In this document: positions 18,219-27,208 of the stretch, piece after piece
How the letters are laid out: each line of letters opens with the position of its first letter
Position numbering within the stretch: the stretch's first letter is position 1
NCBI GenBank assembly: GCA_938015445.1
Contig: CALLPE010000043.1
Location: forward strand, 1-64,000
From: an uncultured Pirellulales bacterium
GTDB taxonomy: Bacteria; Planctomycetota; Planctomycetia; Pirellulales; Thermoguttaceae
Direction of reading: 5' to 3'
DNA: 64,000 nucleotides
The notes under the pieces: generated by a model
Databases searched by the model: none
Told to the model about the DNA's origin: nothing
The model's input: the letters and a program-made list of their open reading frames with translations, nothing else
Program-made: the position numbers and the translations under genes

Positions 18219-18733
18219 TCGAGTTGCCCGACAACGTGGTCGTCACCAAACTCGACGCCTTGGTAAGCTGGTGTCGCAAGAACAGCTTGTGGCCGATGCC
18301 TTTTGCTACGGCCTGCTGCGGGATCGAACTGATGGCCACCGGCGCAAGCCGACACGACGTGGCCCGCTTCGGCGCAGAAGTGTTCCGCTTCAGTCCCCGG
18401 CAGTGCGACTTGATGATCGTCGCCGGCCGGGTGGTAATGAAAATGTTGCCTGTGCTCCAGCGCATCTGGTTGCAGATGCTCGATCCGAAATGGTGCATTT
18501 CGATGGGAGCGTGCGCATCCACCGGTGGGGTATTCGATACCTACTCGGTCGTGCAGGGCATAGATCGGTTCATCCCGGTCGACATGTATGTGCCGGGCTG
18601 TCCGCCCCGCCCGGAACAATTGCTTCAGGCGATCATCGACCTTCAGGCGAAGATTCAGGCCGAGGGCACCATCCGTGGCAAGGAATTCCTCGCCCCGTCG
18701 CGCCAGCAACCCAAGCCGGCCTTGCAGCCGTAG
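18209..18733 (+). CDS. nuoB: NADH-quinone oxidoreductase subunit B
   Basis: A 174-residue subunit that carries the N2 [4Fe-4S] cluster, the last electron carrier before quinone in complex I. Cluster ligands are Cys36 and Cys37 in [10 protein letters not shown], Cys102 in [11 protein letters not shown] and Cys131 in [14 protein letters not shown] 18209 was chosen because it has AAAGGGA six bases upstream and overlaps the nuoA stop, suggesting translational coupling; a TTG at 18188 in the same frame is possible. Confidence 0.96.
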   Translation: MAIVELPDNVVVTKLDALVSWCRKNSLWPMPFATACCGIELMATGASRHDVARFGAEVFRFSPRQCDLMIVAGRVVMKMLPVLQRIWLQMLDPKWCISMGACASTGGVFDTYSVVQGIDRFIPVDMYVPGCPPRPEQLLQAIIDLQAKIQAEGTIRGKEFLAPSRQQPKPALQP

Positions 18734-18790
18734 TGGTTGTGCAGATGTAATGGACTCGCATCGGGAAACAACTTGCAGGGACAGTAACAG

Positions 18791-18846
18791 CAAGCAAGGC
18801 GGGGTAGTCGTTCAAGCAAGTTGTGGCAGTCGTCCAGGCAAGACGG
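18791..18846. repeat. 22-bp tandem repeat (2.5 units) between nuoB and nuoC
   Basis: Units 18791-18812 and 18813-18834 share caagcaag, then tggnagtcgt; a partial third unit (caggcaagacgg) follows. The gap itself is about 220 bp and otherwise empty. Confidence 0.75.
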
Positions 18847-18951
18847 CCTGATGGGAAGTCGCCCGCCGGGCCACCGACTGGCCAGCGCGGTGGAACGGCC
18901 AGCGCTGCGGTTGACACTCGATTGACAAGCGTCTTTCAAAGCAGGACAAGA

Positions 18952-19449
18952 ATGATCTCTGCGGCGAAACTCGACCGGCTAAAAGCGGCTTTTCCTGCCA
19001 TCTCGCATAGCGAGTTCCGCTTGCAGGTCCGCGTAGTGGTCCCCGTCGAGCAAGTCCACCAACTGCTGCGTTTCGCCAAGGAGCAGTTGGGCTTCGATAT
19101 GCTGGCCGACGTGACCTGCGTGGACTACCTGCATTACCGTGGGGCTAGGGATCGCTACGGGTTGGTGTACGTGCTTACGAACACCCAGACCAACGAGCGG
19201 CTGATAGTGCGCACGTTCGTCAACGATCCGGAACCGACGGTACCCACGGTGGTCGATTTGTGGGAAGCCGCCAACTGGCTGGAGCGCGAGGTTTGGGATT
19301 TGTTCGGAATACGCTTTGCTGGGCACCCGGACTTGCGCCGCATAGTTTTGCCGCCCGAGTTTACGGCGCATCCGCTGCGCAAAGACTATCCCCTGCAAGG
19401 TCGTGGCGAACGGCACAACTTCCCGGTGATAACCCGATCCGAAGGATAA
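18952..19449 (+). CDS. nuoC: NADH-quinone oxidoreductase subunit C
   Basis: A 165-residue subunit C of the peripheral arm (the 30-kDa/49-kDa-associated subunit), not fused to NuoD. Family signatures: LADVTCVDYLHYRG near residues 50-65, PTVVDLWEAANWLEREVWDLFGIRFAGHPDLRRIVLP with the conserved W-x-ERE-x-D-x-FGI-x-F-x-GHPDLRRI core, and the end HPLRKDYPLQG. ATG 18952 follows AGGACAAG; the longer frame from 18823 runs through repeat DNA and is rejected. Confidence 0.95.
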   Translation: MISAAKLDRLKAAFPAISHSEFRLQVRVVVPVEQVHQLLRFAKEQLGFDMLADVTCVDYLHYRGARDRYGLVYVLTNTQTNERLIVRTFVNDPEPTVPTVVDLWEAANWLEREVWDLFGIRFAGHPDLRRIVLPPEFTAHPLRKDYPLQGRGERHNFPVITRSEG

Positions 19450-19762
19450 AACCAAGCGCCAAAGGAGTTTCTGCCTGTCCGGCAAAGCGAAGTCGAGCCA
19501 ATCCGAACGATAAAATCGGCCGGCAAGGCAGTCGATGCTACTGGTCCGGTAGCGGGTCGCCAGCAGCCGGGGCGACTTTGCCGCCTGCTGTTGCGTACGG
19601 CGACGGAGCACAATCTGGCATTAGCCAGCAAAAGACACAACGAGCCTCTGACAAAACGACTTTTGGTGGCGTTGTAGCCATAGCACGTTGTTAGCCAGCC
19701 CTATTTGAGGTTCTATTTTGTTAGGGCCTCAACGTTATTAGGCAGAAGAAGGCACAGCAAAG
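19450..19762. other. Gap of 313 bp between nuoC and nuoD
   Basis: Unusually long for complex I genes, which normally abut. No gene was found. Only loose repeated words (gttattaggc, gttgttagcc, ttttgttaggg near 19690-19745) are visible. Confidence 0.55.
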
Positions 19763-20989
19763 ATGCCGTTACATCGGATAGAAACGGGCGGCGATCTGGC
19801 TCACGACGAGCCGCAGCCATACTTGTGGACTTTGAACTTCGGGCCGCAGCATCCGGCCACCCACACTACTTTGCGACTGGTGTTGAAGCTCGACGGCGAA
19901 CGGGTCGTGGACGCCATGCCGGACATCGGCTATCTGCACTCGGGCTTCGAGAAGATCGCCGAACATCTGGACTACAACCAGTACGTGGTGGTCACCGACC
20001 GGATGAATTACGTTTCGCCCATGGCCAACAATGTAGCTTGGCATTTGGCCGTGGAGAAACTGCTAGGAATCGAAACGCCCCCGCGCTGCCAATATCTTCG
20101 GGTGATCGTGGCTGAGCTGGCCCGTATCAGCGACCACCTGTTGTGCGTGGCTGCCATGGGCCTTGATACCGGCGCGTTCACCTATTTCATGTACGCCTTC
20201 AATCCGCGCGAGCTGATCAACGACATTTTCGAGGGCCTCTGCGGGGCGCGGTTCACCAACAGTTATACGCGGGTCGGAGGGCTGATGAACGATGCCTCGC
20301 CGCAAGTCGTCCAGATGATCCGCGATTTCCTCCGCCAAATGCCCCGTGCTGTGGCCGACATGGAAGCCCTGCTCCACCGCAACCGCATCTTCATCGAGCG
20401 CACCAAAGGGATCGGTGTGCTCAGCCGCCAGGAGGCTATAAACCGCGGGTGCAGTGGCCCGGTAGCGCGGGCAAGCGGAGTCACCCGCGATCTACGCAAA
20501 GACGAACCCTACTTGTGCTACCGCGACTTCGATTTTAACGTCGTCTGCTGCCAGGAGGGCGATACGCTGGCCCGGTATATGGTGCGGGTGGAAGAAATCA
20601 AAGAGAGCTTGAAGATCGTCCATCAGGCCGTGGAAAACCTGCCTTCCGGGCCGGTAAGCGTAGGGCCGGACCTGCGCGCCGCCTTGCCCGACAAAGGCGT
20701 AGTATTCACCACCATCGAAGGGCTGATTTCGCACTTCGAGCTGGTGATGACCAACCGCGGCTTCAAAGTGCCGTGCGAAGAAGTGTACTCGGCCATCGAG
20801 GCACCCAACGGGGAATTGGGGTTTTACATCGTCGGCGACGGCAGCCCGCGAGCGTATCGGGCACGTTGCCGGCCCCCGTCGTTTATCCATTTCGCCTTGT
20901 TTCCGCACTTGATTCGTGGACATAACCTTAGCGACGTGGTGGCAGTGCTGGGCAGCCTGAATATCATTGCCGCCGAACTTGACCGATAG
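19763..20989 (+). CDS. nuoD: NADH-quinone oxidoreductase subunit D
   Basis: A 408-residue 49-kDa-type subunit that forms the quinone-binding pocket with NuoB. Signatures: NFGPQHPATHTTLRL (quinone-site His/Thr region near residues 25-40), IGYLHSGFEKIAE, the Tyr in NYVSPMANN, ARISDHLLCVAAMGLDTGAFT, and the end HNLSDVVAVLGSLNIIAAELDR (family usually FGEVDR). ATG 19763 gives the normal length. It is a separate gene, not a nuoCD fusion. Confidence 0.97.
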   Translation: MPLHRIETGGDLAHDEPQPYLWTLNFGPQHPATHTTLRLVLKLDGERVVDAMPDIGYLHSGFEKIAEHLDYNQYVVVTDRMNYVSPMANNVAWHLAVEKLLGIETPPRCQYLRVIVAELARISDHLLCVAAMGLDTGAFTYFMYAFNPRELINDIFEGLCGARFTNSYTRVGGLMNDASPQVVQMIRDFLRQMPRAVADMEALLHRNRIFIERTKGIGVLSRQEAINRGCSGPVARASGVTRDLRKDEPYLCYRDFDFNVVCCQEGDTLARYMVRVEEIKESLKIVHQAVENLPSGPVSVGPDLRAALPDKGVVFTTIEGLISHFELVMTNRGFKVPCEEVYSAIEAPNGELGFYIVGDGSPRAYRARCRPPSFIHFALFPHLIRGHNLSDVVAVLGSLNIIAAELDR

Positions 20990-21039
20990 GAAAGCGCCGC
21001 CAGCCGCGCCGCACAACGTCAGCCACTTGGCCAACAACC

Positions 21040-21537
21040 ATGTGCACAGCCTCTCGTTTGCTCAGCGACCAAACCATTGCGGCCATCGAAGAGCTTTTTC
21101 CCTGCTACCCCACGCGCCAGGCTGTGGTGTTGCCGGCGCTGCACATCATCAACCAGCAGTTAGGACACGTTCCGCCCCAGGCGGTCGAAGAGTTGGCCAC
21201 GCTGCTGGGCCTCGCCCCGGCGCAAATCCAAGACACCCTTTCGTTCTATGGCTTTTTCAAACAAGACAAGCCGCAGGGGAAAGTACGCATCTGGTTCTGC
21301 CATTCACTCAGTTGCGCCGCCCGCGGAGCCGAAGAATTGCTGGAGCATCTCTGTGCGACTTTGGGCATCCGACCGGGCCAGACTACCCCCGACGGCATGT
21401 TCACCCTGGAAGCAGCCGAATGCCTAGGACTGTGCGACGGGGCGCCGGCCATGCTGGCCAACGACACCGTTTACACCGACCTGACGCGCGAAAAGCTGGA
21501 CCAAATCGTTCAGTCGCTGCGCAGCACGGCATCGTGA
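21040..21537 (+). CDS. nuoE: NADH-quinone oxidoreductase subunit E
   Basis: A 165-residue 24-kDa subunit of the NADH-dehydrogenase module, binding the N1a [2Fe-2S] cluster. The ligands are Cys87 and Cys92 in FCHSLSC and Cys128 and Cys132 in AAECLGLCDGAPAM. N-terminal helices (VLPALHIINQQLGHVPPQAVEELATLL) are typical. It is the last nuo gene present: no nuoF follows, and the next gene is fabF on the opposite strand. The ATG 21040 start lacks an obvious ribosome binding site. Confidence 0.95.
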   Translation: MCTASRLLSDQTIAAIEELFPCYPTRQAVVLPALHIINQQLGHVPPQAVEELATLLGLAPAQIQDTLSFYGFFKQDKPQGKVRIWFCHSLSCAARGAEELLEHLCATLGIRPGQTTPDGMFTLEAAECLGLCDGAPAMLANDTVYTDLTREKLDQIVQSLRSTAS

Positions 21538-21614
21538 GCGTAGAACAGCCGGGGGGAAGGCGATCTTTGTCGATAGCTGACCGGCAATCCGCCACTGAGC
21601 GCCGCCTTGCTACC

Positions 21615-22853
21615 TCAGCTCAGCTTGCCCACTACCAAGCAGCCGTTGTGCCCGCCAAAACCAAAACTGTTGGAAATGGCAGCTTGGATTTGGCGTTGTC
21701 GGGCGACGTTGGGCGTGTAATCCAAGTCGCAAGCCGGGTCGGGCTGATGCAGATTTATCGTCGGCGGTATCAGATCGTCTCGCACCGCCAACACGGTCAG
21801 CACCAACTCGATTCCACCGCTGGCCCCCAGCGAATGTCCCAGGCTGCTCTTGGTACTCGAGATGCTGACCTTTCGGGCGTGCTCGCCGAAGACGTTCTTG
21901 ATCGCCACAGTTTCTGCCACATCGCCCAGCGGAGTGCCCGTTCCGTGAGCGTTTATGTACTGCACCTGGTCGGGGCTGAGCCGCGCGTCGCGCAGGGCCA
22001 TGCGCATCGCTTCGGCGGCGCCCACACCGTTTTCGTCCGGTTGGGTGATATGGCCAGCGTCGGCCGTCGCCCCGTAGCCCAGTAGTTCTGCGTATATCCG
22101 CGCCCCGCGAGCTTTAGCGTGCTGGTATTCTTCCAACACCAGGCAGCCGGCGCCTTCGGCCATCACGAAGCCGTCGCGGGTAGCATCGAACGGGCGGCTG
22201 GCAGTGGCTGGGTCGTCGTTTCGTTCCGACAGCGCCCGCATCGCCGCAAAGGCCGCCAGCCCCAGCGGAGTAACCACCGCCTCGGTGCCGCCGGTGATCA
22301 TCACGTCGGCCTCGTCGTATTGGAGCTTGCGGAACGCCTCGCCAATGGCGTTGGTACCGCTTGCGCAGGCGGTGGCCACCACCGCATTCGGCCCACGCAG
22401 GCCAAAGTAAATCGAAAGCTGCCCACTGACCGCGTTCGGCATGAGCTTGGGAACGGTGAAGGCGGAGACCTTCTCTGGGCCTTTTTCCAGCATGCGGCTG
22501 TGCTGAATTTCGATTTCGCGCAGGCCCCCGATGCCGCAACCGATGATCACCCCGCAGCGGAACGGGTCCAGCTTGGCGAAGTCGATACCTGCGTCGCGCA
22601 CCGCATCGATGCCTGCCACCAAGCCAAGCTGAACAAAGCGGTCCAGGCGCTTGACTTCCTTGGCAGGCACATAGCCGTCGGTGTTCCAGTCTAGAACTTC
22701 GCCGGCCATCTGCGAGCGGAACGGCGAAGGATCGAAGGCCTGGATGCGTCTGATCCCGCTTTCACCACGGCAGATGCGAGTCCACAGCTCGTCTATCTTG
22801 CAGCCCAAGGGCGTAACAGCCCCCAGCCCTGTGACGACCACGCGCCGTTTCAT
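21615..22853 (-). CDS. fabF: Beta-ketoacyl-ACP synthase II
   Basis: A 412-residue condensing enzyme that extends acyl-ACP with malonyl-ACP in fatty acid synthesis. The catalytic triad is present: Cys163 in VATACASGTNAIG, His303 in INAHGTGTPLGD and His340 in SSTKSSLGHSLGASGG with Lys335. The N-terminus RRVVVTGLGAVTPLG is standard. It is the last gene of the minus-strand block and lies 9 bp after acpP, so the carrier and its condensing enzyme are made together. Confidence 0.97.
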   Translation of the reverse strand: MKRRVVVTGLGAVTPLGCKIDELWTRICRGESGIRRIQAFDPSPFRSQMAGEVLDWNTDGYVPAKEVKRLDRFVQLGLVAGIDAVRDAGIDFAKLDPFRCGVIIGCGIGGLREIEIQHSRMLEKGPEKVSAFTVPKLMPNAVSGQLSIYFGLRGPNAVVATACASGTNAIGEAFRKLQYDEADVMITGGTEAVVTPLGLAAFAAMRALSERNDDPATASRPFDATRDGFVMAEGAGCLVLEEYQHAKARGARIYAELLGYGATADAGHITQPDENGVGAAEAMRMALRDARLSPDQVQYINAHGTGTPLGDVAETVAIKNVFGEHARKVSISSTKSSLGHSLGASGGIELVLTVLAVRDDLIPPTINLHQPDPACDLDYTPNVARQRQIQAAISNSFGFGGHNGCLVVGKLS

Positions 22854-22862
22854 GGAGATCCA

Positions 22863-23168
22863 TCAAGCTTCAGAGGTTTCGTCGTCGGTTTCAATACCGA
22901 AGGGTTTGGCCGCTCTGCTTTCGCCGCTTTCCACCGCGCGTTCGATGTGCTCGATGGCCTGGCCGACGGTTTGAATCTTCTCGGCCACTTCGTCTGGGAT
23001 GGTGATGTCGAACTCCTCCTCCAATTCCATGACTAGTTCGACGGTGTCCAACGAGTCGGCGCCTAGATCGTTCACGAACGACGTGTCGCGGGTGATCTTT
23101 TCCTTCTCCACGCCGAGTTGCTCGGCCACAATCTTTATCACTCGTTCTTCAACTGATGCCACCTTCAT
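22863..23168 (-). CDS. acpP: Acyl carrier protein with a C-terminal extension
   Basis: A 101-residue acyl carrier protein. The 4'-phosphopantetheine site is Ser39 in [19 protein letters not shown]. The helix bundle ends near residue 78 ([14 protein letters not shown]), as in ordinary 78-residue ACPs. Here a further 23 residues rich in Glu, Ser and Asp follow ([19 protein letters not shown]). GCAGGAGG lies 4-5 bases before ATG 23168, which excludes the longer frame to 23342. FabF follows after 9 bp. Confidence 0.95.
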   Translation of the reverse strand: MKVASVEERVIKIVAEQLGVEKEKITRDTSFVNDLGADSLDTVELVMELEEEFDITIPDEVAEKIQTVGQAIEHIERAVESGESRAAKPFGIETDDETSEA

Positions 23169-23514
23169 GATCCTCCTGCAAATTGTTCCGACATGCCGGG
23201 ACCACCGACTGGCCCGGCGACGTTTGTCAAATGCTGCAAGGTGATGCCCGCGTTCATCGGATTGGGGACCGGCTGATGACAGGCTATCGCCAAAGGAAGC
23301 TCCGCCCGCAAGCCGACCCGCTAGCTCGACGCTATCGACCAAAGGTATAACGTCTTTTCCACAATGTGTCTATATCTCCAAAACACATTTCGACATCCTG
23401 CGCCTGCTAGGCGCCCCGCTCAGCTTTGAGCACTGCCACCAAGCGCCGGCTTGCGACCGGGCACATGCACATTCCCAGCCGCGCGTCTGGCCTGAAGCGC
23501 CCCCGCATGGCCGC
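23169..23514. other. Gap of 346 bp between acpP and fabG
   Basis: No gene. Contains a 7-bp inverted repeat, aatgtgt (23363-23369) and acacatt (23383-23389) with 13 bp between, about 200 bp upstream of acpP on its strand. This could belong to an acpP promoter region, since acpP is usually expressed more strongly than its neighbours. Confidence 0.45.
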
Positions 23515-24288
23515 TCATGCCGTCAGCCCCCCATCGACCGTAAGCACTATGCCAGTGATGAAACTGGCTGCCTCACTGGCCAGAAATAGCACGGCATCGG
23601 CCACGTCCTGGGGATCGCCCAAACGGCCCAGTGGTATCCGCTTTTTTACTTCTTGCAGTATGTCGTCCCCCAATGCAGCAGTCATCTCCGTGGCGATGAA
23701 CCCCGGCGCTATGGCGTTGACCGTCACATTGCGACTAGCCAGTTCTTTGGCGGCTGTGCGGGTCAACCCGACGATGCCTGCCTTGGATGCCGAATAATTT
23801 GCTTGTCCCGGATTTCCTGTCAGCCCCGACACGCTGGCGATATTAATGATGCGGCCGAATCGGGCCTTCATCATAAACCGCGAGGCAGCCCTGGTAAACA
23901 GGAAGGTGCCTTTAAGATTCGTGTTCAGTACGGCATCCCACTGCTCGTCTTTCATGCGTACCAACACGTTGTCGCGGGTAACCCCGGCGTTATTCACCAA
24001 AATGTGGATACATTCCCATTTTCCCACAACTTCGTCAACCACCTGGTTTACCCGAGCGCTGTCGGTTACGTCGCATTCCCAGGCTTCCGCTGTACCGCCG
24101 GCCGAGCGAATAATGCCCACGGTTTCCGCCAGCACGTCCAGTTTGATGTCAACGCAAGCGACTTTAGCCCCGGCACGGGCCAAACATACGGCTATGGCTC
24201 GCCCCAGCCCCCTGGCTGCACCGGTAACCAACGCCACTCTGCCAGTCAGATCGGCCGAGATACGCGGTGTGGCTGATTGCTCGGTCAT
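23515..24288 (-). CDS. fabG: 3-oxoacyl-ACP reductase
   Basis: A 257-residue short-chain dehydrogenase that reduces 3-oxoacyl-ACP with NADPH. Motifs: VTGAARGLGRA (cofactor loop, 21-31), NNAGVT (99-104), the Ser in INIASVSG and the YSASK pair with Tyr165 and Lys169, then PGFIATEMT. ATG 24288 gives MTEQSATPR; a TTG at 24303 in frame is possible. It lies between fabD and acpP in the fatty-acid block. Confidence 0.93.
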   Translation of the reverse strand: MTEQSATPRISADLTGRVALVTGAARGLGRAIAVCLARAGAKVACVDIKLDVLAETVGIIRSAGGTAEAWECDVTDSARVNQVVDEVVGKWECIHILVNNAGVTRDNVLVRMKDEQWDAVLNTNLKGTFLFTRAASRFMMKARFGRIINIASVSGLTGNPGQANYSASKAGIVGLTRTAAKELASRNVTVNAIAPGFIATEMTAALGDDILQEVKKRIPLGRLGDPQDVADAVLFLASEAASFITGIVLTVDGGLTA

Positions 24289-24320
24289 ATCAACACTCGT
24301 CAAGCCAATTGCCTATTTTC

Positions 24321-24334
24321 ACAAAACGTTTTGT
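24321..24334. promoter_or_regulatory. Perfect 14-bp palindrome upstream of fabG
   Basis: acaaaacgttttgt reads identically on both strands. It lies 33 bp upstream of the fabG start in the 164-bp fabD-fabG gap, in an AT-rich context unlike the surroundings. It is a plausible dimer-binding operator for a lipid-synthesis regulator. It does not match the FapR or FadR consensus that I know. Confidence 0.45.
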
Positions 24335-24452
24335 TACAACCACTTCTGGCTGTTACTTGCGGTCTCCGAGCCGGCTTGTCAGTGACCTACCAGATTGCTT
24401 ACCGACCGCAGGTGGTTTCACCGACCGATCCACCCCCAGGCTGTTGGACCCA

Positions 24453-25361
24453 TCAAACCGCCACTGATTGGCAGGCAATCTTGCGATCAATCCGCCGCAG
24501 CAGCCCCAATAGGACACGCCCAGGGCCGACCTCGTAAAACTGGTCGAACCCTTGTTGGAGCAGATATCGCATCGATTCTTCCCAGCGCACCGGTTGCAAT
24601 ACTTGTTTGACCAGAATTTGTTTGATTTCTTCAGGGTCAAAGTGGGGCCGGGCATCGACGTTTGAGATTACCGGGATGCTTGGGCGGCGGATGGCAACCT
24701 CGGCCAGCACTTGGGCCAACTGCTGGTCGGCCGGATGCATAATCGTGGTATGAAACGCCCCCGCCACGGCCAACGGCACCGCTTTCATCGCGCCGAACGA
24801 AGGTGCAAGCTCTGCTGCCCGTTCGCACGCCGCATTAGTCCCCGAAATTACGATGTTCCCCGGACATAATAAATTGGCAATTTCCAGTATTTCGCCCTGT
24901 CGGGCCTTTGCACACAGGGCCTCGACTTCTACGCGCTCCAAGCCTAGGATGCTCACCATACCGCCAGGCGTGGCGTCGGCGGCCTGCTGCATTGCAGCGC
25001 CGCGCTTTTGCACTAGCATCAAGCCATCCTCGAAGTCTATCGCCCCGGCAAACACCAAGGCTGTGTACTCGCCCAGGCTCAGCCCGGCAGCGGCCTCGCA
25101 GGCCAGTACCACCTCTGGCGTTTCGGCCCGCAGCCACTCCAGCGCCGCCAGGCTGGTTACGAAGATAGCCGGTTGACTGACGACCGTCGAGTCGAGCTGC
25201 TCTGCGGGCCCTTCGAAGCATATCTTGGCCAAGTCGTATCCCAACACCTCGGCTGCGCGGTCGTACAACCGGCGTGCGGCAGGCAGCGACTCGGCCAACC
25301 GCCGGCCCATCCCTACAAACTGTGCTCCCTGTCCGGGAAATAAGAAGGCGATGCGACTCAA
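24453..25361 (-). CDS. fabD: Malonyl-CoA:ACP transacylase
   Basis: A 302-residue malonyltransferase that loads malonyl groups on ACP. Motifs: FLFPGQGAQFVGMG at the start, the nucleophile Ser95 in AAGLSLGEYTALV, the catalytic His in VAGAFHTTIMHPA and QPVRWEESM near the end. The start was set at TTG 25361, whose last two bases plus the next overlap the rpmF stop (TTGA). This gives the usual FabD N-terminus. An upstream GTG at 25412 would add 17 residues inside rpmF and has no binding site. Confidence 0.92.
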   Translation of the reverse strand: MSRIAFLFPGQGAQFVGMGRRLAESLPAARRLYDRAAEVLGYDLAKICFEGPAEQLDSTVVSQPAIFVTSLAALEWLRAETPEVVLACEAAAGLSLGEYTALVFAGAIDFEDGLMLVQKRGAAMQQAADATPGGMVSILGLERVEVEALCAKARQGEILEIANLLCPGNIVISGTNAACERAAELAPSFGAMKAVPLAVAGAFHTTIMHPADQQLAQVLAEVAIRRPSIPVISNVDARPHFDPEEIKQILVKQVLQPVRWEESMRYLLQQGFDQFYEVGPGRVLLGLLRRIDRKIACQSVAV

Positions 25362-25537
25362 CTGGCCGATTCCGTTACTTTGCGCCCCATATAATGCCCG
25401 CACTTCGGACACACAGTGTGAGACGGCACCGCCGTGCTACACTGCGGACAGTAAACGAGTTGCTTAGGTTTTTTTGCGTCGTGCGCCCGCCGCTTACCGG
25501 TTCGGGCGTTGCTTTGCCGGCGTTTTGGAACTGCCAT
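25358..25537 (-). CDS. rpmF: 50S ribosomal protein L32
   Basis: A 59-residue L32 of the zinc-binding type. The N-terminus MAVPKRRQSNARTGKRRAHD is canonical, and the zinc ribbon is complete: Cys30 and Cys33 (YCPQC), Cys43 and Cys46 (VCPKCGHYMG). In many bacteria rpmF heads the plsX-fabH-fabD-fabG-acpP cluster. Here plsX and fabH are missing between rpmF and fabD, and the stop of rpmF overlaps the fabD start. Confidence 0.96.
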   Translation of the reverse strand: MAVPKRRQSNARTGKRRAHDAKKPKQLVYCPQCSTAVPSHTVCPKCGHYMGRKVTESAS

Positions 25538-25770
25538 CGTCCACCCCGCTTTTCCCACGCAGCCAAGCCCGTCGAGCCGCAACCGCCAGACTTGCCGCAA
25601 CCTGTTGTCGGAACAGCCTTTATTGCATCTGGTCTGCCTCGACCGCAAAACACCTGCGCAGACAAACCCACGTCGATAGCTGTTAAAAGCTGCCATAGTA
25701 AGAAAAGCCGAGCGAGCTGTCAACCCATCGGGTGCGACGCGCGGATGCAGGCGGCGTGCAGGCAGGGAGG

Positions 25771-25806
25771 GAGATTTATACGATTTCGGAGATTTATACG
25801 ATCTAT
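25771..25806. repeat. 18-bp tandem repeat (2 units) over the stop of the beta-helix gene
   Basis: Units 25771-25788 and 25789-25806 share gagatttatacgat. The second unit contains the stop codon (25803-25805) of the minus-strand gene. Confidence 0.85.
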
Positions 25807-27194
25807 CGGTCTGGCTTTTCGTAAGCGCCCACGTCAACGGCCCGGCCCTGCGGCCGTTTGACGCCCAAGATGTCGGCTATCGGCGCTGCCTCGCTTGTTC
25901 CGGCGTCGATGGCAGGGCTGTCGGTCCGCAAACGGAAATCGTACTTGGCCGCGTCGACGAAAAAGGCTTGGCGGTCGGCGACTATCAGGTTGTGGTCGCT
26001 AGTCATGGTCTCGCCGCGCACATCGAGGGCCGAAACAAGATTGTTCCGGATGACACAATCGCGCGAGGGCGTCTTGTTCTTGTGGGGCCCGACGCGAATA
26101 GCGGCCGGTCCGGGGCGCTGGTCGTTCGGGTCGATCACCGTGTTATTGACGATCTTGCACCCCCGCGCACCAGCCAGCGAGATGCCGTGGTAGTGATCGA
26201 CGATCACCACGTTGTTTTCGATCACCCAATCGACGAACATCCCGTCGAAGCAGCCGATGCCCTGCAACGGGCCGCGGTGGGGTTGGTTGGGGTCTTCGTA
26301 ATTGATGATGATGTTTCCGCGCAGCACCACGCCTTTTACTTCGCCCGTCCCGACCCCGCCCGGGCCCCGCGACCAGCTTTGGAAGCCGTCGTCGTGGTTG
26401 TCGTTGACATCGTAGCAGTTCTTCACCACGTTGTACTGGAATACGCCGTAATCGCCCAGGCCGCGCAGCCCATCGCCCGCGAAGTTCTCCACCGTGTTGC
26501 GTTCGACCAGGGCGTGCGGGCCGCTGATTGAAATGCCGAAGTTTACGTTCTTCAAGCGATTGCGGCGGATGGTGATTCGCGCGCCGTTGCTGAGGATGCC
26601 GTCGCGGGCCAGGCGATTCCAGTCCTCGGCCGACCAACGCGAGCTATCTTCAGCCGATAGCAGCGTGCAGTCTTCCACCACAATGTCATGCACAGGCCCC
26701 TGCCATCCGTGCGAGTCGAGGTGAACCAGCGGCTGCCGCCGATCGTCGGTGCGAGCCTCGGCCGAGACCACCAAGCCCCGGAACACCCAATGCGACGCTC
26801 CACGCACATATACCCTACCGAAGCGTGGCTTTTCGCCGGGTAGGGCCGCGATGGTAATCGGGCGCTCGTTGTAGTAGCCGCTGATGAATAGCTCACCGTA
26901 ATCGCCCGATTTTAGCCAAATGGTGTCGCCAGCCCGCACCGGTGCCCCGGGGTTCCTGGCCTTCAGCCGAGTCTCGGGCCGATAGGGTAACGATTCCCAC
27001 TGGCGACTTTCAATCAACCCGCGCTCGAATAGTTCGTTAAGACTCGGCCACGGGCGATCCCGGCTGCCGTCGCCCTGCGCGTCGCCGCGCTGCGGGTCGA
27101 CGTAGAAGTCGGCCGCTGGCGCGTCAAACATCGCGGCCGAAAGCAACCAAACCACACATGCCAACACTGCGGCAAGACATGCACGATAGACCAT
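25803..27194 (-). CDS. Secreted right-handed parallel beta-helix protein
   Basis: A 463-residue exported protein. The signal peptide covers residues 1-28 (CLAAVLACVVWLLSAAMF, cleavage after APAA). The mature start DFYVDPQRGDAQGDGSRDRPW is typical of pectate-lyase-like or DUF1565 beta-helix proteins. A run of helix coils follows: IVVEDCTLLS, ARITIRRNRLKNVNFGISISGPHA, VERNTVENFAGDGLRGLGDYGVFQYNVVKNC, VVLRGNIIIN, VIENNVVIVDHYHGISLAGARGCKIVNNTVID. The family includes polysaccharide lyases and glycan-binding proteins; no catalytic set was identified. AAGGAA lies 8 bases before ATG 27194. Confidence 0.85.
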   Translation of the reverse strand: MVYRACLAAVLACVVWLLSAAMFDAPAADFYVDPQRGDAQGDGSRDRPWPSLNELFERGLIESRQWESLPYRPETRLKARNPGAPVRAGDTIWLKSGDYGELFISGYYNERPITIAALPGEKPRFGRVYVRGASHWVFRGLVVSAEARTDDRRQPLVHLDSHGWQGPVHDIVVEDCTLLSAEDSSRWSAEDWNRLARDGILSNGARITIRRNRLKNVNFGISISGPHALVERNTVENFAGDGLRGLGDYGVFQYNVVKNCYDVNDNHDDGFQSWSRGPGGVGTGEVKGVVLRGNIIINYEDPNQPHRGPLQGIGCFDGMFVDWVIENNVVIVDHYHGISLAGARGCKIVNNTVIDPNDQRPGPAAIRVGPHKNKTPSRDCVIRNNLVSALDVRGETMTSDHNLIVADRQAFFVDAAKYDFRLRTDSPAIDAGTSEAAPIADILGVKRPQGRAVDVGAYEKPDR

Positions 27195-27208
27195 TTAACG
27201 ATTCCTTC

